Assembly: GCF_000281715.2 (NCBI RefSeq)
Contig: NZ_CP124576.1
Location: 2,549,501 to 2,613,500, forward strand
Length of the DNA: 64,000 nucleotides
Direction of reading: 5' to 3'
Source: Sphingobium sp. AP49
Lineage (GTDB): Bacteria; Pseudomonadota; Alphaproteobacteria; Sphingomonadales; Sphingomonadaceae
The notes below the pieces were generated by a model. It saw nothing but the letters and a program-made list of their open reading frames with translations. It was not told the origin of the DNA and searched no databases. Shown one piece after another: positions 33,503-43,074 of this stretch (position 1 is the first letter of the stretch; each line of letters begins with the position of its first letter). The position numbers and the translations under genes are program-made.

Positions 33503-35304
33503 TGCCGGTCGCCGACGCCGCCAGTTCCGCCACCGACGTTCTTCTGTCCGAAGGCGTGATCCTGCTCGGGGTCGCCGTCTTCTTCGTCCTGCTGTTCCGC
33601 CGGTTCGGCCTGGGTGCCGTGCTCGGCTATCTGGTCGCTGGCGCGCTGGTCGGACCGCAGGGCCTGGGCCTGGTCGGCGGCGCCGAATCGAAACTGGCGA
33701 TCGCCGAGATCGGCATCGTCCTGCTGCTGTTCCTGGTCGGGCTCGAACTCCACCCCGCCCGGCTCTGGCGACTGAAGCGCGACATCTTCGCCCTCGGCCT
33801 GGCACAAGTCGTGACCTGCGGCCTCGCCCTCACTGCCATCATCTTCTATTCGACCGGTTTCACCTGGGGGGCCGCGATCGCCCTCGGCCTGCCGCTCGCC
33901 CTGTCCTCGACCGCACAGGTATTGCCCAGTCTCAAGAGCAGCGGCCGCATCAATTCGCCCTTCGGCGAGAAGGTCTTTTCGATCCTGCTGTTCCAGGATC
34001 TCTCGATCGTCCCACTGATCACGATCGTCGCGGCCCTGTCGCGCAACCCGGCTGATGCTGCCGGTCCGCCCGGATGGATATTGGCCGGTTATACCGTTGC
34101 CGCCATTGTCGGGCTCGTGCTCGCAGGCCGTTTCATCCTGCGCCCCTTGCTCAACCTTGTCGGACGCCAGGGCGATCGCGAGTTGTTCGTCGTCGTGGGC
34201 CTGTTCACCGTGCTGGCCGCCGCCGCGCTGATGCACGATCTCCACCTGTCGACGGCGCTCGGGGCCTTCGTCGCCGGCGTCATGCTCGCCGATTCGCCTT
34301 ATCGGCACGAAATCGAATCCGATGTCGAGCCGTTCCGCTCCATCCTGCTCGGCCTCTTCTTCCTGGCCGTCGGGATGGTGCTGGACCTGCGCGCCGTCGC
34401 CGCCAATCCGCTGTTCGTCATCGGCATGGCGGCGATGCTCGTCGCGACCAAGGCGGCGATCATCACCCTGCTCGCCCGGCTGTTCGGCATGGCCTGGCAA
34501 CAGGCATTGAGCGCCGGCCTGCTACTCTCGCAAGGGGGCGAATTCGGCTTCGTCCTCTTCGCCCAGGCGCAAAATGCCTATCTGATCGCGCCGCAGGGAG
34601 CGAGCCTGTTCAGTGCAATCGTCACCTTCTCGATGGCGACGACCCCCTTCCTGATGCTGTTCGCCCGCCGGTTCGAGTTCGCGCCGCCCAAGAATCGCGA
34701 CGATCTGTCCGGGCCGGAGGATGCGCCCCGCGGCACCGCAATCATCGTGGGCTATGGCCGTTTTGGCCAGACCGTGGCGCAGATGTTGATGGGTCATGGC
34801 TTCGGCGTCGTGCTGATCGACAAGAAGCCCGCCCAGATCGAGGTATCGAGCCGCTTCGACATGAAGGTCTATTATGGCGATGGCACCCGCATCGATCTGC
34901 TCCATCGCGCCGGCGCCGACGAGGCTCGACTAATTGCCTTCTGCATCGACGATCCGTCACTGGACAAGCGCGTGCTCCAGCCGATCGCGGAAGCTTTCCC
35001 GCAGGCCGCGCTGATGGCGCGCGTGTTCGACCGGCGCCAGTTGCTGGCGATGCAGGATATCGACCTGGCCGGCGTGGTGCGCGAAGTGTTTGAATCCGCC
35101 ATCTGCATGGGGGTGCAGGCGATGCAGACGCTGGGCGTACCCCCGGAAGAGGTCGAGGAGGTCGAACGCCAATATCGTGAGAATGACGGCCAGCGTCTCG
35201 CCCTGCAGATCGAGCATGGCAATCTGCTGGCGGCGAAGGACCTGATGTATCGCCCCGGCCGGGGCATGCGTCTGCGCGCGCGCGGCGATGGAGAACAAGC
35301 ATGA
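33502..35304 (+). CDS. CPA2 cation:proton antiporter with RCK domain (KefB-like)
   Basis: A 600-residue protein: about twelve to thirteen hydrophobic helices (13-385) of the Na+/H+ exchanger fold, including the KefB/C-type [10 protein letters not shown] and FQDLSIVPL motifs, followed by a TrkA-N/RCK nucleotide-binding domain (about 412-530, [11 protein letters not shown]). It likely exchanges K+ for H+ at the inner membrane, gated by a nucleotide or glutathione-type ligand. No KefF/KefG ancillary gene is nearby. Overlaps the IscU-like gene upstream and DUF423 downstream (ATGA 35301-35304). Confidence 0.92.
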   Translation: MPVADAASSATDVLLSEGVILLGVAVFFVLLFRRFGLGAVLGYLVAGALVGPQGLGLVGGAESKLAIAEIGIVLLLFLVGLELHPARLWRLKRDIFALGLAQVVTCGLALTAIIFYSTGFTWGAAIALGLPLALSSTAQVLPSLKSSGRINSPFGEKVFSILLFQDLSIVPLITIVAALSRNPADAAGPPGWILAGYTVAAIVGLVLAGRFILRPLLNLVGRQGDRELFVVVGLFTVLAAAALMHDLHLSTALGAFVAGVMLADSPYRHEIESDVEPFRSILLGLFFLAVGMVLDLRAVAANPLFVIGMAAMLVATKAAIITLLARLFGMAWQQALSAGLLLSQGGEFGFVLFAQAQNAYLIAPQGASLFSAIVTFSMATTPFLMLFARRFEFAPPKNRDDLSGPEDAPRGTAIIVGYGRFGQTVAQMLMGHGFGVVLIDKKPAQIEVSSRFDMKVYYGDGTRIDLLHRAGADEARLIAFCIDDPSLDKRVLQPIAEAFPQAALMARVFDRRQLLAMQDIDLAGVVREVFESAICMGVQAMQTLGVPPEEVEEVERQYRENDGQRLALQIEHGNLLAAKDLMYRPGRGMRLRARGDGEQA

Positions 35305-35630
35305 TAGCCGTTTTTGCCGCATTGTCCGCCGCCCTCGCCATCGCGGCCGGGGCCTTTGGCGCCCATGGCGCATCCAGCCCGCAGGCGGCCGAATGGCTGC
35401 GCACCGGCGGCCTCTATCAACTGATCCATGCGGTCGCCGCCCTGGCCGTCGTCGGCGTCGCACGCGGCGCGGCGGTGCTGCTGCTGATCGGCGCGGCGAT
35501 CTTTGCCGCCACCCTCTATGCCATGGCGCTGGGCTGCCCGCGCTGGCTGGGCGCAATCACGCCGATCGGCGGCCTGCTGATGATCGGCGGCTGGATCTGG
35601 GCTGCCTTCAACTACTGGCAGCGGAGCTGA
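35301..35630 (+). CDS. DUF423 family membrane protein
   Basis: A 109-residue protein with about four hydrophobic segments. It opens with the conserved DUF423 pattern [18 protein letters not shown] and ends with [18 protein letters not shown]. Function is unknown across the family (YgdD/YwdK). Translationally coupled to the CPA2 antiporter by an ATGA overlap. Confidence 0.9.
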   Translation: MIAVFAALSAALAIAAGAFGAHGASSPQAAEWLRTGGLYQLIHAVAALAVVGVARGAAVLLLIGAAIFAATLYAMALGCPRWLGAITPIGGLLMIGGWIWAAFNYWQRS

Positions 35631-35674
35631 CCCGGCCACTTGCCGCCGCACGGGGAGACGCCTAGATAATCGCC

Positions 35675-36139
35675 ATGGCAGACCATAAGCATCATCATCA
35701 CGAACCCACCGGCACGAAACTGGCCGACGCTGCGCAGGCGACGCTGGAGGCGAAGGATGAGCAATGGACGCCGATGCGCGCCGCCATCTTCGACGCGCTG
35801 GCAGCCGAGGAAAAGCCGGCATCGGCCTATGACATTGCCGACACCGTGTCGAAGGCACGCGGCAAGCGGGTTGCGCCCAACAGCGTCTATCGCATCCTCG
35901 ACCTGTTCGTGGCGAACAATATCGCGATGCGGGTCGAAAGCGCCAATGCCTATATCGCCAATGCGCATCCCGGCTGCCACCATGACTGCATCTTCCTGGT
36001 TTGCGACAGCTGCGGACAGGTGACGCATATCGATAATGATCCGATCACCGGTTCCCTGCGATCGGTGGCGGAGAAAGCGGGCTTCGTGCCGGTGCGTCCG
36101 GTGATCGAGGTGCGCGGCACTTGCAGCGCTTGCCACTGA
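35675..36139 (+). CDS. zur: Fur-family regulator, Zur-like
   Basis: A 154-residue Fur-family repressor. A His-rich N-terminus (HKHHHH, 4-9) precedes the winged helix (WTPMRAAIFDAL...NSVYRILDLF) and the dimer domain with HHDCIFLVCDSCGQ and the final CSAC. The two CxxC pairs form the structural zinc site; the shortened H-rich region and absence of the Fur HHDH arrangement favour zinc sensing over iron. Targets such as znuABC are not in the window. It stands 10 nt upstream of pnuC. Confidence 0.82.
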   Translation: MADHKHHHHEPTGTKLADAAQATLEAKDEQWTPMRAAIFDALAAEEKPASAYDIADTVSKARGKRVAPNSVYRILDLFVANNIAMRVESANAYIANAHPGCHHDCIFLVCDSCGQVTHIDNDPITGSLRSVAEKAGFVPVRPVIEVRGTCSACH

Positions 36140-36149
36140 CCGGCAGTCC

Positions 36150-36719
36150 ATGACCATCATCGAATGGGTCGCAGCTGCGCTGGGCCTCATCAATGTCGTA
36201 CTGGTGGCGCGGCGTTCGCTGTGGAACTACCCCTTCGGCATCGCGATGGTAGCGCTCTATTTCTTCGTCTTTTTCGACGCCAGGCTCTACAGCGACGCGC
36301 TGCTGCAGATCTTCTTCCTCATCATCAATGCCTATGGCTGGTGGAACTGGGTACATAGCGAGAAGGTCGCCGATGGCGGCATCGCGATCGCGCGTCTCAG
36401 CGCTTCCGCCCGTCTCGCCTGGATCGCCGGCACGGCGCTTGCCAGCCTGGCCTGGGGCATGGGCATGGCGGACTTTACCGATGCCGCTGCCCCCTTTGCC
36501 GACGCCACCATCGCCGGCATGAGCGTCACCGCCCAAATCCTGCAGTCGCAGCGCAAGGTGGAAAGCTGGGTGCTGTGGGTCGCGGTCGATGCCCTCGCCA
36601 CCGGCCTTTTCTGGAGCCGGGGCCTGATCGCGACTTCCGTGCTGTACGCCGTCTTTTTCTTCATCGCGCTGTGGGGCCTGGCCGCCTGGCGCCGAACCAT
36701 GGATCAGCGCCCGGCATGA
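36150..36719 (+). CDS. pnuC: PnuC-family nicotinamide riboside transporter
   Basis: A 189-residue membrane protein with about seven helices. IEWVAAALGLINVVLVARRSLWNYPFGI and FFLIINAYGWWNWV contain the conserved Trp/Asn residues that bind the pyridine nucleoside in PnuC. It imports nicotinamide riboside for NAD synthesis. The stop overlaps the start of the NadR-like gene (ATGA at 36716-36719), which makes the pairing secure: the kinase traps the imported nucleoside. Confidence 0.93.
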   Translation: MTIIEWVAAALGLINVVLVARRSLWNYPFGIAMVALYFFVFFDARLYSDALLQIFFLIINAYGWWNWVHSEKVADGGIAIARLSASARLAWIAGTALASLAWGMGMADFTDAAAPFADATIAGMSVTAQILQSQRKVESWVLWVAVDALATGLFWSRGLIATSVLYAVFFFIALWGLAAWRRTMDQRPA

Positions 36720-37738
36720 CGCGCGGCTTCCTTCTCGGCAAGTTCATGCCGCCCCATGCCGGCCACCAGATGCTGATCGATAGCGCGCGGGCCATGGTCG
36801 ATGAACTGACCATCCTGGTCTGCTGGCTGCCGGACGATCCCATCCCGGGGCCATTGCGGCTGCAATGGATGCGTGAGCTGGCACCGGACTGCCGCATCGT
36901 TGGTCATGACGCCATCGTCCCACAGGCGCCGGAAGACTCTCCCGATTTCTGGTCGATCTGGCGCGCCATCGTGACGCAAGCCCATCCCGAGCCGATCGAC
37001 ATGCTGTTCGCCGGAGAGGATTATGGCCGGCGGCTGGCGCAGGAGGTGGGCGGCTATTTCGTGCCATTGGGCGCCCGGATATTGGATGCCGATCATGACG
37101 GTTTGGGCGGCCTGTCCGCCAGCGCCGTACGGGCCGATCCCTGGGGCCAGTGGCGCTGGCTTGCACCGCCAGTGCGTGCACATTTTACCCGGACCATCGT
37201 GTTGCACGGCGTTGAAAGCACCGGCAAGTCCGTCCTGGCGGAACGACTCGCCCGGCATTTCGACACCATCTGGGTTCCCGAATATGGTCGTGCCCAGGCC
37301 GAAGTTCACAGTGTCGATATGGGCGAGGCCGACCTGCTGCTGATCGGCGCGGCACAGAGCGCGACGATCGCAGCGGGCAGGCGGCTGGCGAACCGCCGCC
37401 TCTTTGCCGACACCGATGCGCTGATGACGGCGGCCTGGTCGGAAATGATGATCGGCCATGTGCCCGATCCGCTGATCGCCTATCCCAAGGCAGACCTCTA
37501 TCTGCTGCTGGAGCCCGACGTCGCCTGGATCGACGATGGCACCCGCATCTATGGCGACGATTCGCAGCGGGCACATTTCGCCCGGATCAGCCGTTCCATG
37601 CTCGAAAGCACGGGCGTGAACTGGGCTTCGGTCGGCGGGGATTGGAACATGCGTTTCGACCGGGCCGTTTCCCTTATTGAAGATTTGGCGCCGCCCGGCA
37701 TGACGTCAGGGTTCGACTTGGCGCAGGAAAACGAGTAG
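36716..37738 (+). CDS. nadR: NadR-like NMN adenylyltransferase / ribosylnicotinamide kinase
   Basis: A 340-residue bifunctional enzyme without the DNA-binding domain of enterobacterial NadR. The N-terminal nucleotidyltransferase has [11 protein letters not shown] (the HxGH motif) and [10 protein letters not shown]; the kinase half has the P-loop GVESTGKS (about 163-170) and EYGRAQAE. It phosphorylates nicotinamide riboside and adenylates NMN to NAD. Start 36716 is fixed by the overlap with pnuC; a longer frame lies inside pnuC. Gap to dxs is 10 nt. Confidence 0.92.
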   Translation: MTRGFLLGKFMPPHAGHQMLIDSARAMVDELTILVCWLPDDPIPGPLRLQWMRELAPDCRIVGHDAIVPQAPEDSPDFWSIWRAIVTQAHPEPIDMLFAGEDYGRRLAQEVGGYFVPLGARILDADHDGLGGLSASAVRADPWGQWRWLAPPVRAHFTRTIVLHGVESTGKSVLAERLARHFDTIWVPEYGRAQAEVHSVDMGEADLLLIGAAQSATIAAGRRLANRRLFADTDALMTAAWSEMMIGHVPDPLIAYPKADLYLLLEPDVAWIDDGTRIYGDDSQRAHFARISRSMLESTGVNWASVGGDWNMRFDRAVSLIEDLAPPGMTSGFDLAQENE

Positions 37739-37748
37739 GCAGTTCCCC

Positions 37749-39671
37749 ATGTCCAATCCGTCCACGCCGTTGCTCGATACCGTCCATACCCCCACCGACC
37801 TGCGCGCCCTGCAGCCCGATCAGCTACGCCAGCTGGCCGATGAGCTGCGCGACGAAACCATCGCGGCGGTTGGCGTTACCGGCGGCCATCTCGGGTCCGG
37901 CCTGGGCGTCGTGGAATTGACGACCGCAATCCATTATGTGTTCGATACGCCCAACGACAAGCTGATCTGGGACGTTGGTCACCAATGCTATCCGCATAAA
38001 ATCCTGACCGGACGGCGCGATCGCATCCGGACCCTGCGCCAGGGCGGCGGCCTCAGCGGCTTCACCAAGCGCACCGAATCCGAATATGATCCGTTCGGCG
38101 CAGCGCACAGCTCGACCTCGATCAGCGCGGCGCTGGGCTTTGCCGTCGCCAACAAGATGCAGGGCAAGCCGGGCAAGGCGATCGCGGTGATTGGCGATGG
38201 CGCCATGTCGGCCGGCATGGCCTATGAGGCGATGAACAACGCCCAGGAAGCAGGCAATCGCCTGGTCGTCATCCTCAACGATAATGACATGTCGATCGCG
38301 CCGCCGGTCGGCGGCCTGTCCGCCTATCTCGCCCGCCTGGTGTCGAGCCGCGAATTTCTGGGCCTGCGCGACCTCGCGAAGCGACTGGCGCGCAAGCTGC
38401 CCCGGCCATTGCACAAGGCGGCCAAGAAGACCGACGAATTCGCCCGCGGCATGGCGATGGGCGGCACCCTGTTCGAGGAATTGGGCTTTTATTATGTCGG
38501 GCCGGTCGACGGCCATAATCTCGACCAGTTGATCCCCGTGCTGGAAAATGTGCGCGACAATGCCGAAGGGCCGGTGTTGATCCACGTCGTCACCCAGAAG
38601 GGCAAGGGCTATGCCCCGGCCGAGGCGGCGGCCGACAAATATCATGGCGTGCAGAAATTCGACGTCATCACCGGCACCCAGGCAAAGGCGCCTCCGGGGC
38701 CGCCAAGCTACACCAATGTCTTCGCCCAGGCGCTGATTGCCGAAGCGCAGCGCGATCCGCGCTTGTGCGCGATCACCGCCGCCATGCCGTCGGGCACCGG
38801 TCTCGACAAGTTTGAACTGGCCTTCCCGGATCGGACGTTCGACGTCGGCATCGCCGAACAGCATGCGGTGACCTTCGCCGCCGGCCTTGCGGCCCAGGGG
38901 ATGCGTCCCTTCTGCGCCATCTATTCGACCTTCCTGCAGCGCGCCTATGACCAGGTCGTGCATGATGTCGCGATCCAGAACCTGCCGGTGCGCTTCGCGA
39001 TCGACCGGGCCGGGCTGGTCGGCGCTGACGGCTCCACCCATGCCGGCAGTTTCGATGTCACCTATCTCGCCAGCCTGCCCAATTTCGTGGTCATGGCCGC
39101 CGCCGACGAGGCGGAACTGGTCCATATGGTCCATACCTGCGCCACGCATGACAGCGGCCCGATCGCGGTGCGCTACCCGCGCGGCAACGGCACCGGCGTG
39201 GCCATGCCCAAAATTCCCGAGGCCCTGCCGATCGGCAAGGGCCGCATCCTGCGCGAAGGACGCCAGGTCGCGATCCTGTCGCTTGGCACCCGGCTTGAGG
39301 AAGCGATCAAGGCGGCGGACATGCTGGAGACCAAGGGGCTGTCGGCCTCGGTCGTCGATCTGCGCTTTGCCAAGCCGCTGGACGAAGCGCTGATCCGCCG
39401 GATGCTGACCACCCACGAAGTGGCGGTGACGATCGAGGAAGGGGCGATCGGTGGCCTTGGCGCCCATGTCCTGACCCTGGCGAGCGACCTTGGCCTTACC
39501 GACGCGGGACTCAAGATTCGCACCCTGCGCCTGCCAGACATCTTCCAGGATCAGGATAAACCCGAAAAGCAATATGCCGACGCACGCCTTGATGCCGATG
39601 CGATCGTCGACACCGTATTGACGGCCCTGCGCCATAATAGTGCAGGCATCGGCGCCGAGGCGCGGGCCTGA
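37749..39671 (+). CDS. dxs: 1-deoxy-D-xylulose-5-phosphate synthase
   Basis: A 640-residue thiamin diphosphate enzyme of normal DXS length. Visible are [16 protein letters not shown] and [16 protein letters not shown] near the N-terminus, the ThDP/Mg motif [17 protein letters not shown], the catalytic [14 protein letters not shown] region and [15 protein letters not shown]. It condenses pyruvate and glyceraldehyde-3-phosphate, the first step of the MEP isoprenoid pathway; carotenoid and ubiquinone synthesis depend on it. Probably co-transcribed with pnuC-nadR. Confidence 0.96.
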   Translation: MSNPSTPLLDTVHTPTDLRALQPDQLRQLADELRDETIAAVGVTGGHLGSGLGVVELTTAIHYVFDTPNDKLIWDVGHQCYPHKILTGRRDRIRTLRQGGGLSGFTKRTESEYDPFGAAHSSTSISAALGFAVANKMQGKPGKAIAVIGDGAMSAGMAYEAMNNAQEAGNRLVVILNDNDMSIAPPVGGLSAYLARLVSSREFLGLRDLAKRLARKLPRPLHKAAKKTDEFARGMAMGGTLFEELGFYYVGPVDGHNLDQLIPVLENVRDNAEGPVLIHVVTQKGKGYAPAEAAADKYHGVQKFDVITGTQAKAPPGPPSYTNVFAQALIAEAQRDPRLCAITAAMPSGTGLDKFELAFPDRTFDVGIAEQHAVTFAAGLAAQGMRPFCAIYSTFLQRAYDQVVHDVAIQNLPVRFAIDRAGLVGADGSTHAGSFDVTYLASLPNFVVMAAADEAELVHMVHTCATHDSGPIAVRYPRGNGTGVAMPKIPEALPIGKGRILREGRQVAILSLGTRLEEAIKAADMLETKGLSASVVDLRFAKPLDEALIRRMLTTHEVAVTIEEGAIGGLGAHVLTLASDLGLTDAGLKIRTLRLPDIFQDQDKPEKQYADARLDADAIVDTVLTALRHNSAGIGAEARA

Positions 39672-39784
39672 GCGACGACGCCACTAGGGACTGATACTGA
39701 TCGGGATCAGAGTGGACGCCACGCACGACTTGGCATAGCCTGAACGCCCGCATCCAGCAGGATCGCGGCCTGGAGGGCAGCCAT

Positions 39785-41275
39785 TTGGGCAAGGCATCGC
39801 TGGTCGTGCGTATCGCATCTTCGCTCTGCCTTGCATTGCTGCTGGCCGCTTGCTCGGGGAAGGACAAGGTTGAGGCGCCGCCGCGCGCAACCGATCCAGT
39901 GCCATCCCCGCAAGGCTCCTCGGTCATCACCGTGCCGATCGAGATAGACCGGACGCTGGTCCTGCATGCCATTGAGCAGGCGCTGCCGCGCGAATTGTGG
40001 AGCATCAACCAGCCCGGCGCACGCTGCGTTCCGCCGCAGCATGTCAAGCTGCTCGGCAAGAAGATCAACGTCACGCCCGTGATCAAATGCACCATCGTCG
40101 GCACAGTGACGCGCGGCGCCATCCGCCTGCATGGCCAGGGACGCGAATTGATTGCGGACGTACCAATCCGGGCGACGGTGGCCGCCCGCGATGTGGCCGG
40201 TGTGCTCAAGGGCGAAACCGCGACTGGCGGGGCGATGGCCCATGCCCGGCTCAGCCTGTCGCTCGCGCCCGACTGGTCGCCCCATGGCACGGTGCGCCTC
40301 AGCTATGACTGGACCACCCCGCCGGGCATCGATTTCCTGGGCCAGCGCATCGCCTTTGGCGACAAGGTGGACGAGAAGCTACGCCCCCTGATCGCCAAGC
40401 TGCAACAGCAATTGCCCCAGGAACTGGCCAAGGTCGCCCTGCGCCCGCAGGTTGAGAAACTATGGAGCAAAGCCTTCACCAGCATATCGCTCAATCGCGA
40501 GAATCCACCGGTCTGGATGCGGGTCACGCCGCAACGGCTGTTGTTCGATGGCTATGCGATGGAAGGTGATCGGCTGCGCATCAATCTGGGCATCCAGGCG
40601 GTGACCGAAACCGTGGTCGGCGACCGCCCCGCCGATCCGAAACCCACGCCCCTTCCCCCGCCCGCCGCCGAACCGATCAACGGCGACCTGCGCTTTTTCA
40701 TCCCGGTCCGCGCCGACTATGCCCAACTGGAACCGGTGATCCTGCGTGCGCTGCAAAAGCGTGCCAAACGGCCGTTCGATGTGCCCAAGGTCGGTGCCCT
40801 GCTGGTCCGTTTCGACAAGGTCATCTTCTATGGCACCACCGGCAATCGCGTGGCGGCGGGCGTCGACCTGGCGGTGCGCGGCGCCGGCGGCAAGATCGGC
40901 GAGACCAAGGGGCGCATCTGGCTGACGGCGCGGCCGGTCAACGCGCCCAATTCGCCGGTGATCCATTTCCAGGATCTCTCGGTAATGGGCGACAGCAATG
41001 GCGTGGGCGGCGACCTGATCATCGCGGTTGCCAGCAGCCCCAGTTTCGCACCGGCCATCGCCGACGCCCTCAGCCAGAATTTCGCCCATGATCTGGACAA
41101 GTTGATGGTCAAGATACGGCACGCGATCGGCGAGCGCGACACCCGCAACTTCCACATCTCGACCAGCATCGACAAAACGGAAATCGGCCAGATCGCGGCC
41201 TATGGCCAGGGTCTCTACCTCCCCGTCCGTGCCGGCGGCCGGGCACATATCCTCTATGACCCCAGGCAGAATTAG
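39785..41275 (+). CDS. DUF4403 family lipoprotein
   Basis: A 496-residue protein starting at TTG 39785 with GGAGGG 8 nt upstream; no suitable ATG exists. The signal sequence ends with a lipobox LLLAAC (C23), so it is a lipoprotein. The rest is a DUF4403 domain, a beta-rich periplasmic or outer-membrane protein whose predicted fold resembles lipid-binding tubular proteins; function unknown. A Pro-rich linker (about 281-292) splits two similar halves. Ends directly on the first ArsR operator, so transcription into the next operon can be controlled separately. Confidence 0.85.
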   Translation: MGKASLVVRIASSLCLALLLAACSGKDKVEAPPRATDPVPSPQGSSVITVPIEIDRTLVLHAIEQALPRELWSINQPGARCVPPQHVKLLGKKINVTPVIKCTIVGTVTRGAIRLHGQGRELIADVPIRATVAARDVAGVLKGETATGGAMAHARLSLSLAPDWSPHGTVRLSYDWTTPPGIDFLGQRIAFGDKVDEKLRPLIAKLQQQLPQELAKVALRPQVEKLWSKAFTSISLNRENPPVWMRVTPQRLLFDGYAMEGDRLRINLGIQAVTETVVGDRPADPKPTPLPPPAAEPINGDLRFFIPVRADYAQLEPVILRALQKRAKRPFDVPKVGALLVRFDKVIFYGTTGNRVAAGVDLAVRGAGGKIGETKGRIWLTARPVNAPNSPVIHFQDLSVMGDSNGVGGDLIIAVASSPSFAPAIADALSQNFAHDLDKLMVKIRHAIGERDTRNFHISTSIDKTEIGQIAAYGQGLYLPVRAGGRAHILYDPRQN

Positions 41276-41290
41276 CAACCATTTAGTTGC
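41275..41290. promoter_or_regulatory. Palindromic operator O1 of the SRPBCC-arsR operon
   Basis: GCAACCATTTAGTTGC: GCAAC-N6-GTTGC inverted repeat overlapping the candidate -35 element. It is the same palindrome as O2, 42 bp away (centre to centre, four helical turns). A natural binding site for the ArsR-type repressor encoded downstream. Confidence 0.75.
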
Positions 41291-41315
41291 GTATTTGATC
41301 GATCCGGCACATATA
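41287..41315 (+). promoter_or_regulatory. Candidate promoter of the SRPBCC-arsR operon
   Basis: TTGCGT (41287-41292), 17-nt spacer, CATATA (41310-41315), placing the transcription start near 41322, about 16 nt before the ATG. It is framed by the two palindromes O1 and O2, a classic repressible layout. Confidence 0.55.
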
Positions 41316-41316
41316 G

Positions 41317-41332
41317 GCAACCAGGAGGTTGC
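41317..41332. promoter_or_regulatory. Palindromic operator O2 overlapping the ribosome-binding site
   Basis: GCAACCAGGAGGTTGC, a perfect 6-bp inverted repeat whose loop and right arm contain the AGGAGG Shine-Dalgarno sequence of the SRPBCC gene. Besides ArsR binding, the hairpin in mRNA could affect translation. Confidence 0.75.
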
Positions 41333-41337
41333 TCATC

Positions 41338-41793
41338 ATGACCAATAGCATCATCAAGACGATCGACATCGCCGCTCCCATCGCGCGCGTATGGGATGCC
41401 CTGACCGACCATGAAAAATTCGGCATCTGGTTCCAGGTTGCACTGGACCAGCCCTTTGCCGTCGGCCGGCCTTCGACCGGACACATGACCTATCCGGGCT
41501 ATGAGGATTATCGCTGGGAAGCGCGGATCGTCGCGATCGAACCGATGATCCGCTTCGCCTATGAATGGCCCGCGACCGGCGGCGACAAGGCGCTGATGGA
41601 CAGCGGCGTTCCGGTAGCGGAATGGACGCTGGTCGAATTCGTGCTGGAACCAGCCGGCGATGGCACGCGGCTGACCGTCACCGAAAGCGGCTTCGACCAG
41701 GTCCCGGAACCGCGCAGGACCAACGTGATGCGCAGCAATGACGGCGGCTGGGCCGAGCAGATGACCAATATCGCCACCTATGTCGCCGGCTGA
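41338..41793 (+). CDS. SRPBCC (AHSA1/START-like) domain protein
   Basis: A 151-residue protein of the activator-of-Hsp90-like SRPBCC family: TIDIAAPIARVWDALTDHEKFGIWF at the start and a C-terminal helix ending VMRSNDGGWAEQM. These proteins hold small hydrophobic ligands in a helix-grip cavity. ATG 41338 is chosen since AGGAGG is 9 nt upstream; TTG 41329 is in the hairpin. It overlaps the ArsR gene by 14 nt. SRPBCC-ArsR pairs are common and thought to respond to a small molecule or stress; the ligand is unknown. Confidence 0.9.
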   Translation: MTNSIIKTIDIAAPIARVWDALTDHEKFGIWFQVALDQPFAVGRPSTGHMTYPGYEDYRWEARIVAIEPMIRFAYEWPATGGDKALMDSGVPVAEWTLVEFVLEPAGDGTRLTVTESGFDQVPEPRRTNVMRSNDGGWAEQMTNIATYVAG

Positions 41794-42115
41794 TCCCGCA
41801 CCGGTCTTCGCCGCCCTGGGCGATCCCACGCGCCTGGGGCTGATCGCGCGATTGGGCGATGGCGGCGCCCGGTCGATCGGACAATTGGGGGAGGATCTGC
41901 CGATCAGTCGCCAGGCCGTTGCCAAGCATCTCGACATATTGCTTGGCGCGGGACTGGTCCAGCGGCGCAAAAAGGGTCGGGAAGTGCATTTTGCCCTGCG
42001 GCGTCAGGGCATTGAAGACGCACAGGCCTGGCTTGTCCAGGTCGGCACGCAGTGGGACGCCAATCTGTCCCGGCTCAAAGCCATGGTGGAAGGGGGCGCC
42101 ACAACGCCCCCTTGA
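41780..42115 (+). CDS. ArsR-family transcriptional regulator
   Basis: A 111-residue winged-helix repressor (VFAALGDPTRLGLIARL; ISRQAVAKHLDILLGAGLVQRRKKGREVHFAL). It has no cysteine at all, so it is not a thiol-based arsenic/metal sensor; this matches the ArsR group that accompanies SRPBCC proteins. Very likely autoregulates the operon through O1/O2. The last codons contain GGGGGCG-N6-CGCCCCC (42092-42111), a small hairpin that may help termination. Confidence 0.92.
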   Translation: MSPADPAPVFAALGDPTRLGLIARLGDGGARSIGQLGEDLPISRQAVAKHLDILLGAGLVQRRKKGREVHFALRRQGIEDAQAWLVQVGTQWDANLSRLKAMVEGGATTPP

Positions 42116-42121
42116 CCCTTA

Positions 42122-42553
42122 TTACTGCTGCGGCTGGGGCGTAGCCGTCTGGGTCGAGGCGCGGGCATCCTGGCCATCGCCTTCCGGCGCGGCGATGATG
42201 TCGCGCGTAGTCGCGCCCTTGTCGACCACTTCCGTGCCCGGATCGCCCGCCTGCGAACGGATGCCGGCAGCGGCATTGGCACGACCGGCGGCATTCAGCG
42301 CAGAGGTTTCGGATGCGCTACGCGGTGCGGGACCGCCGAACAGGACATCCTGCGCCGCGCGGCTCGAATCAACGGCGGCCGCCGACGGCGTACCCGGCGC
42401 AGGGGGCACGAGCGCGAAATCGGGCGGGATCACCAGCGGTGCCTGACGCGAGACGGCGAATTCATCGGGCCGGGCGCGGCCCATCAGTCCACCGGACGAG
42501 CCGCAAGCCGACAGGGTGCCAACAAGACCGGCGGCGAGGATCAGTTTACGCAT
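42122..42553 (-). CDS. DUF3035 family lipoprotein
   Basis: A 143-residue lipoprotein (lipobox around LSAC, C17) with the DUF3035 core APLVIPPDFALVPPAPG followed by an Ala/Gln-rich low-complexity tail. The family is alphaproteobacterial and uncharacterised. Its ATG overlaps the lspA stop codon by one base, so it is the last gene of a ribF/ileS/lspA group; the encoded lipoprotein would be processed by the LspA made just upstream. Confidence 0.87.
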   Translation of the reverse strand: MRKLILAAGLVGTLSACGSSGGLMGRARPDEFAVSRQAPLVIPPDFALVPPAPGTPSAAAVDSSRAAQDVLFGGPAPRSASETSALNAAGRANAAAGIRSQAGDPGTEVVDKGATTRDIIAAPEGDGQDARASTQTATPQPQQ

Positions 42554-43074
42554 TACTTCAGGGTCTCCGTCTTTGCGCCCTTCTCGCGCAGCAGCAGCGC
42601 CCGCGCAAGCAGGATCAGCACACCAATCGTGATGGCCGCGTCGGCCAGGTTGAAAATCAGGAAGGGCCGCCATTCGCCGAAATGCAGGTCGGCATAGTCG
42701 ACGACATAGCCCAGTCGCATCCGGTCGACGATATTGCCGATTGCGCCGCCCAGCACCAAGCCGAGCGCCGCGACGTCCGAACGCGCTTTCTCGCGCCACA
42801 TCCACACGCCGACAAAGCCGGCGATCAACATGGTCATGCCGACCAATATCCAGCGCATCGTATCATTATCGGCATGGAAGAAGCCCATCGAGACGCCACG
42901 ATTTTCCAGCCAGCGCAGGCGGAAGAAGGGCAATATCTCGATCCCCGCATCCGCCCGGCTCTGCAGCGCGAGCGGATAGGTGACGGTATATTTGACCAGC
43001 TGGTCGAGCGCGAGGGTGACGATCGCGACCGTCAGCCCCAGCGGGCGGTGATTGACCGCAGGCTTGAAGCTCAT
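42553..43074 (-). CDS. lspA: Lipoprotein signal peptidase II
   Basis: A 173-residue inner-membrane aspartyl protease with four helices. Conserved motifs LALDQLVKY, GGAIGNIVDRMRLGYVVDY and FNLADAAI hold the two catalytic aspartates. It cleaves signal peptides of prolipoproteins after lipid attachment. Start overlaps the ileS stop (ATGA at 43071-43074), repeating the widely conserved ileS-lspA coupling. Confidence 0.96.
   Translation of the reverse strand: MSFKPAVNHRPLGLTVAIVTLALDQLVKYTVTYPLALQSRADAGIEILPFFRLRWLENRGVSMGFFHADNDTMRWILVGMTMLIAGFVGVWMWREKARSDVAALGLVLGGAIGNIVDRMRLGYVVDYADLHFGEWRPFLIFNLADAAITIGVLILLARALLLREKGAKTETLK

Noticed and set aside
37824..39635. 603-codon minus-strand frame opposite dxs
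   Set aside because: Shadow of dxs; composition typical of antisense frames in GC-rich genes.
34610..39655. Further GTGCAA/ATAGTGCA matches inside coding regions (for example near 23513, 34614 and 39641)
   Set aside because: Only the short core matches, they lie in or at the ends of genes unrelated to the island, and such short matches are expected by chance.
42092..42111. Hairpin at the end of arsR as a full terminator
   Set aside because: 7-bp GC stem lies within codons and is followed by only scattered T, so termination is not supported strongly enough for a separate entry.
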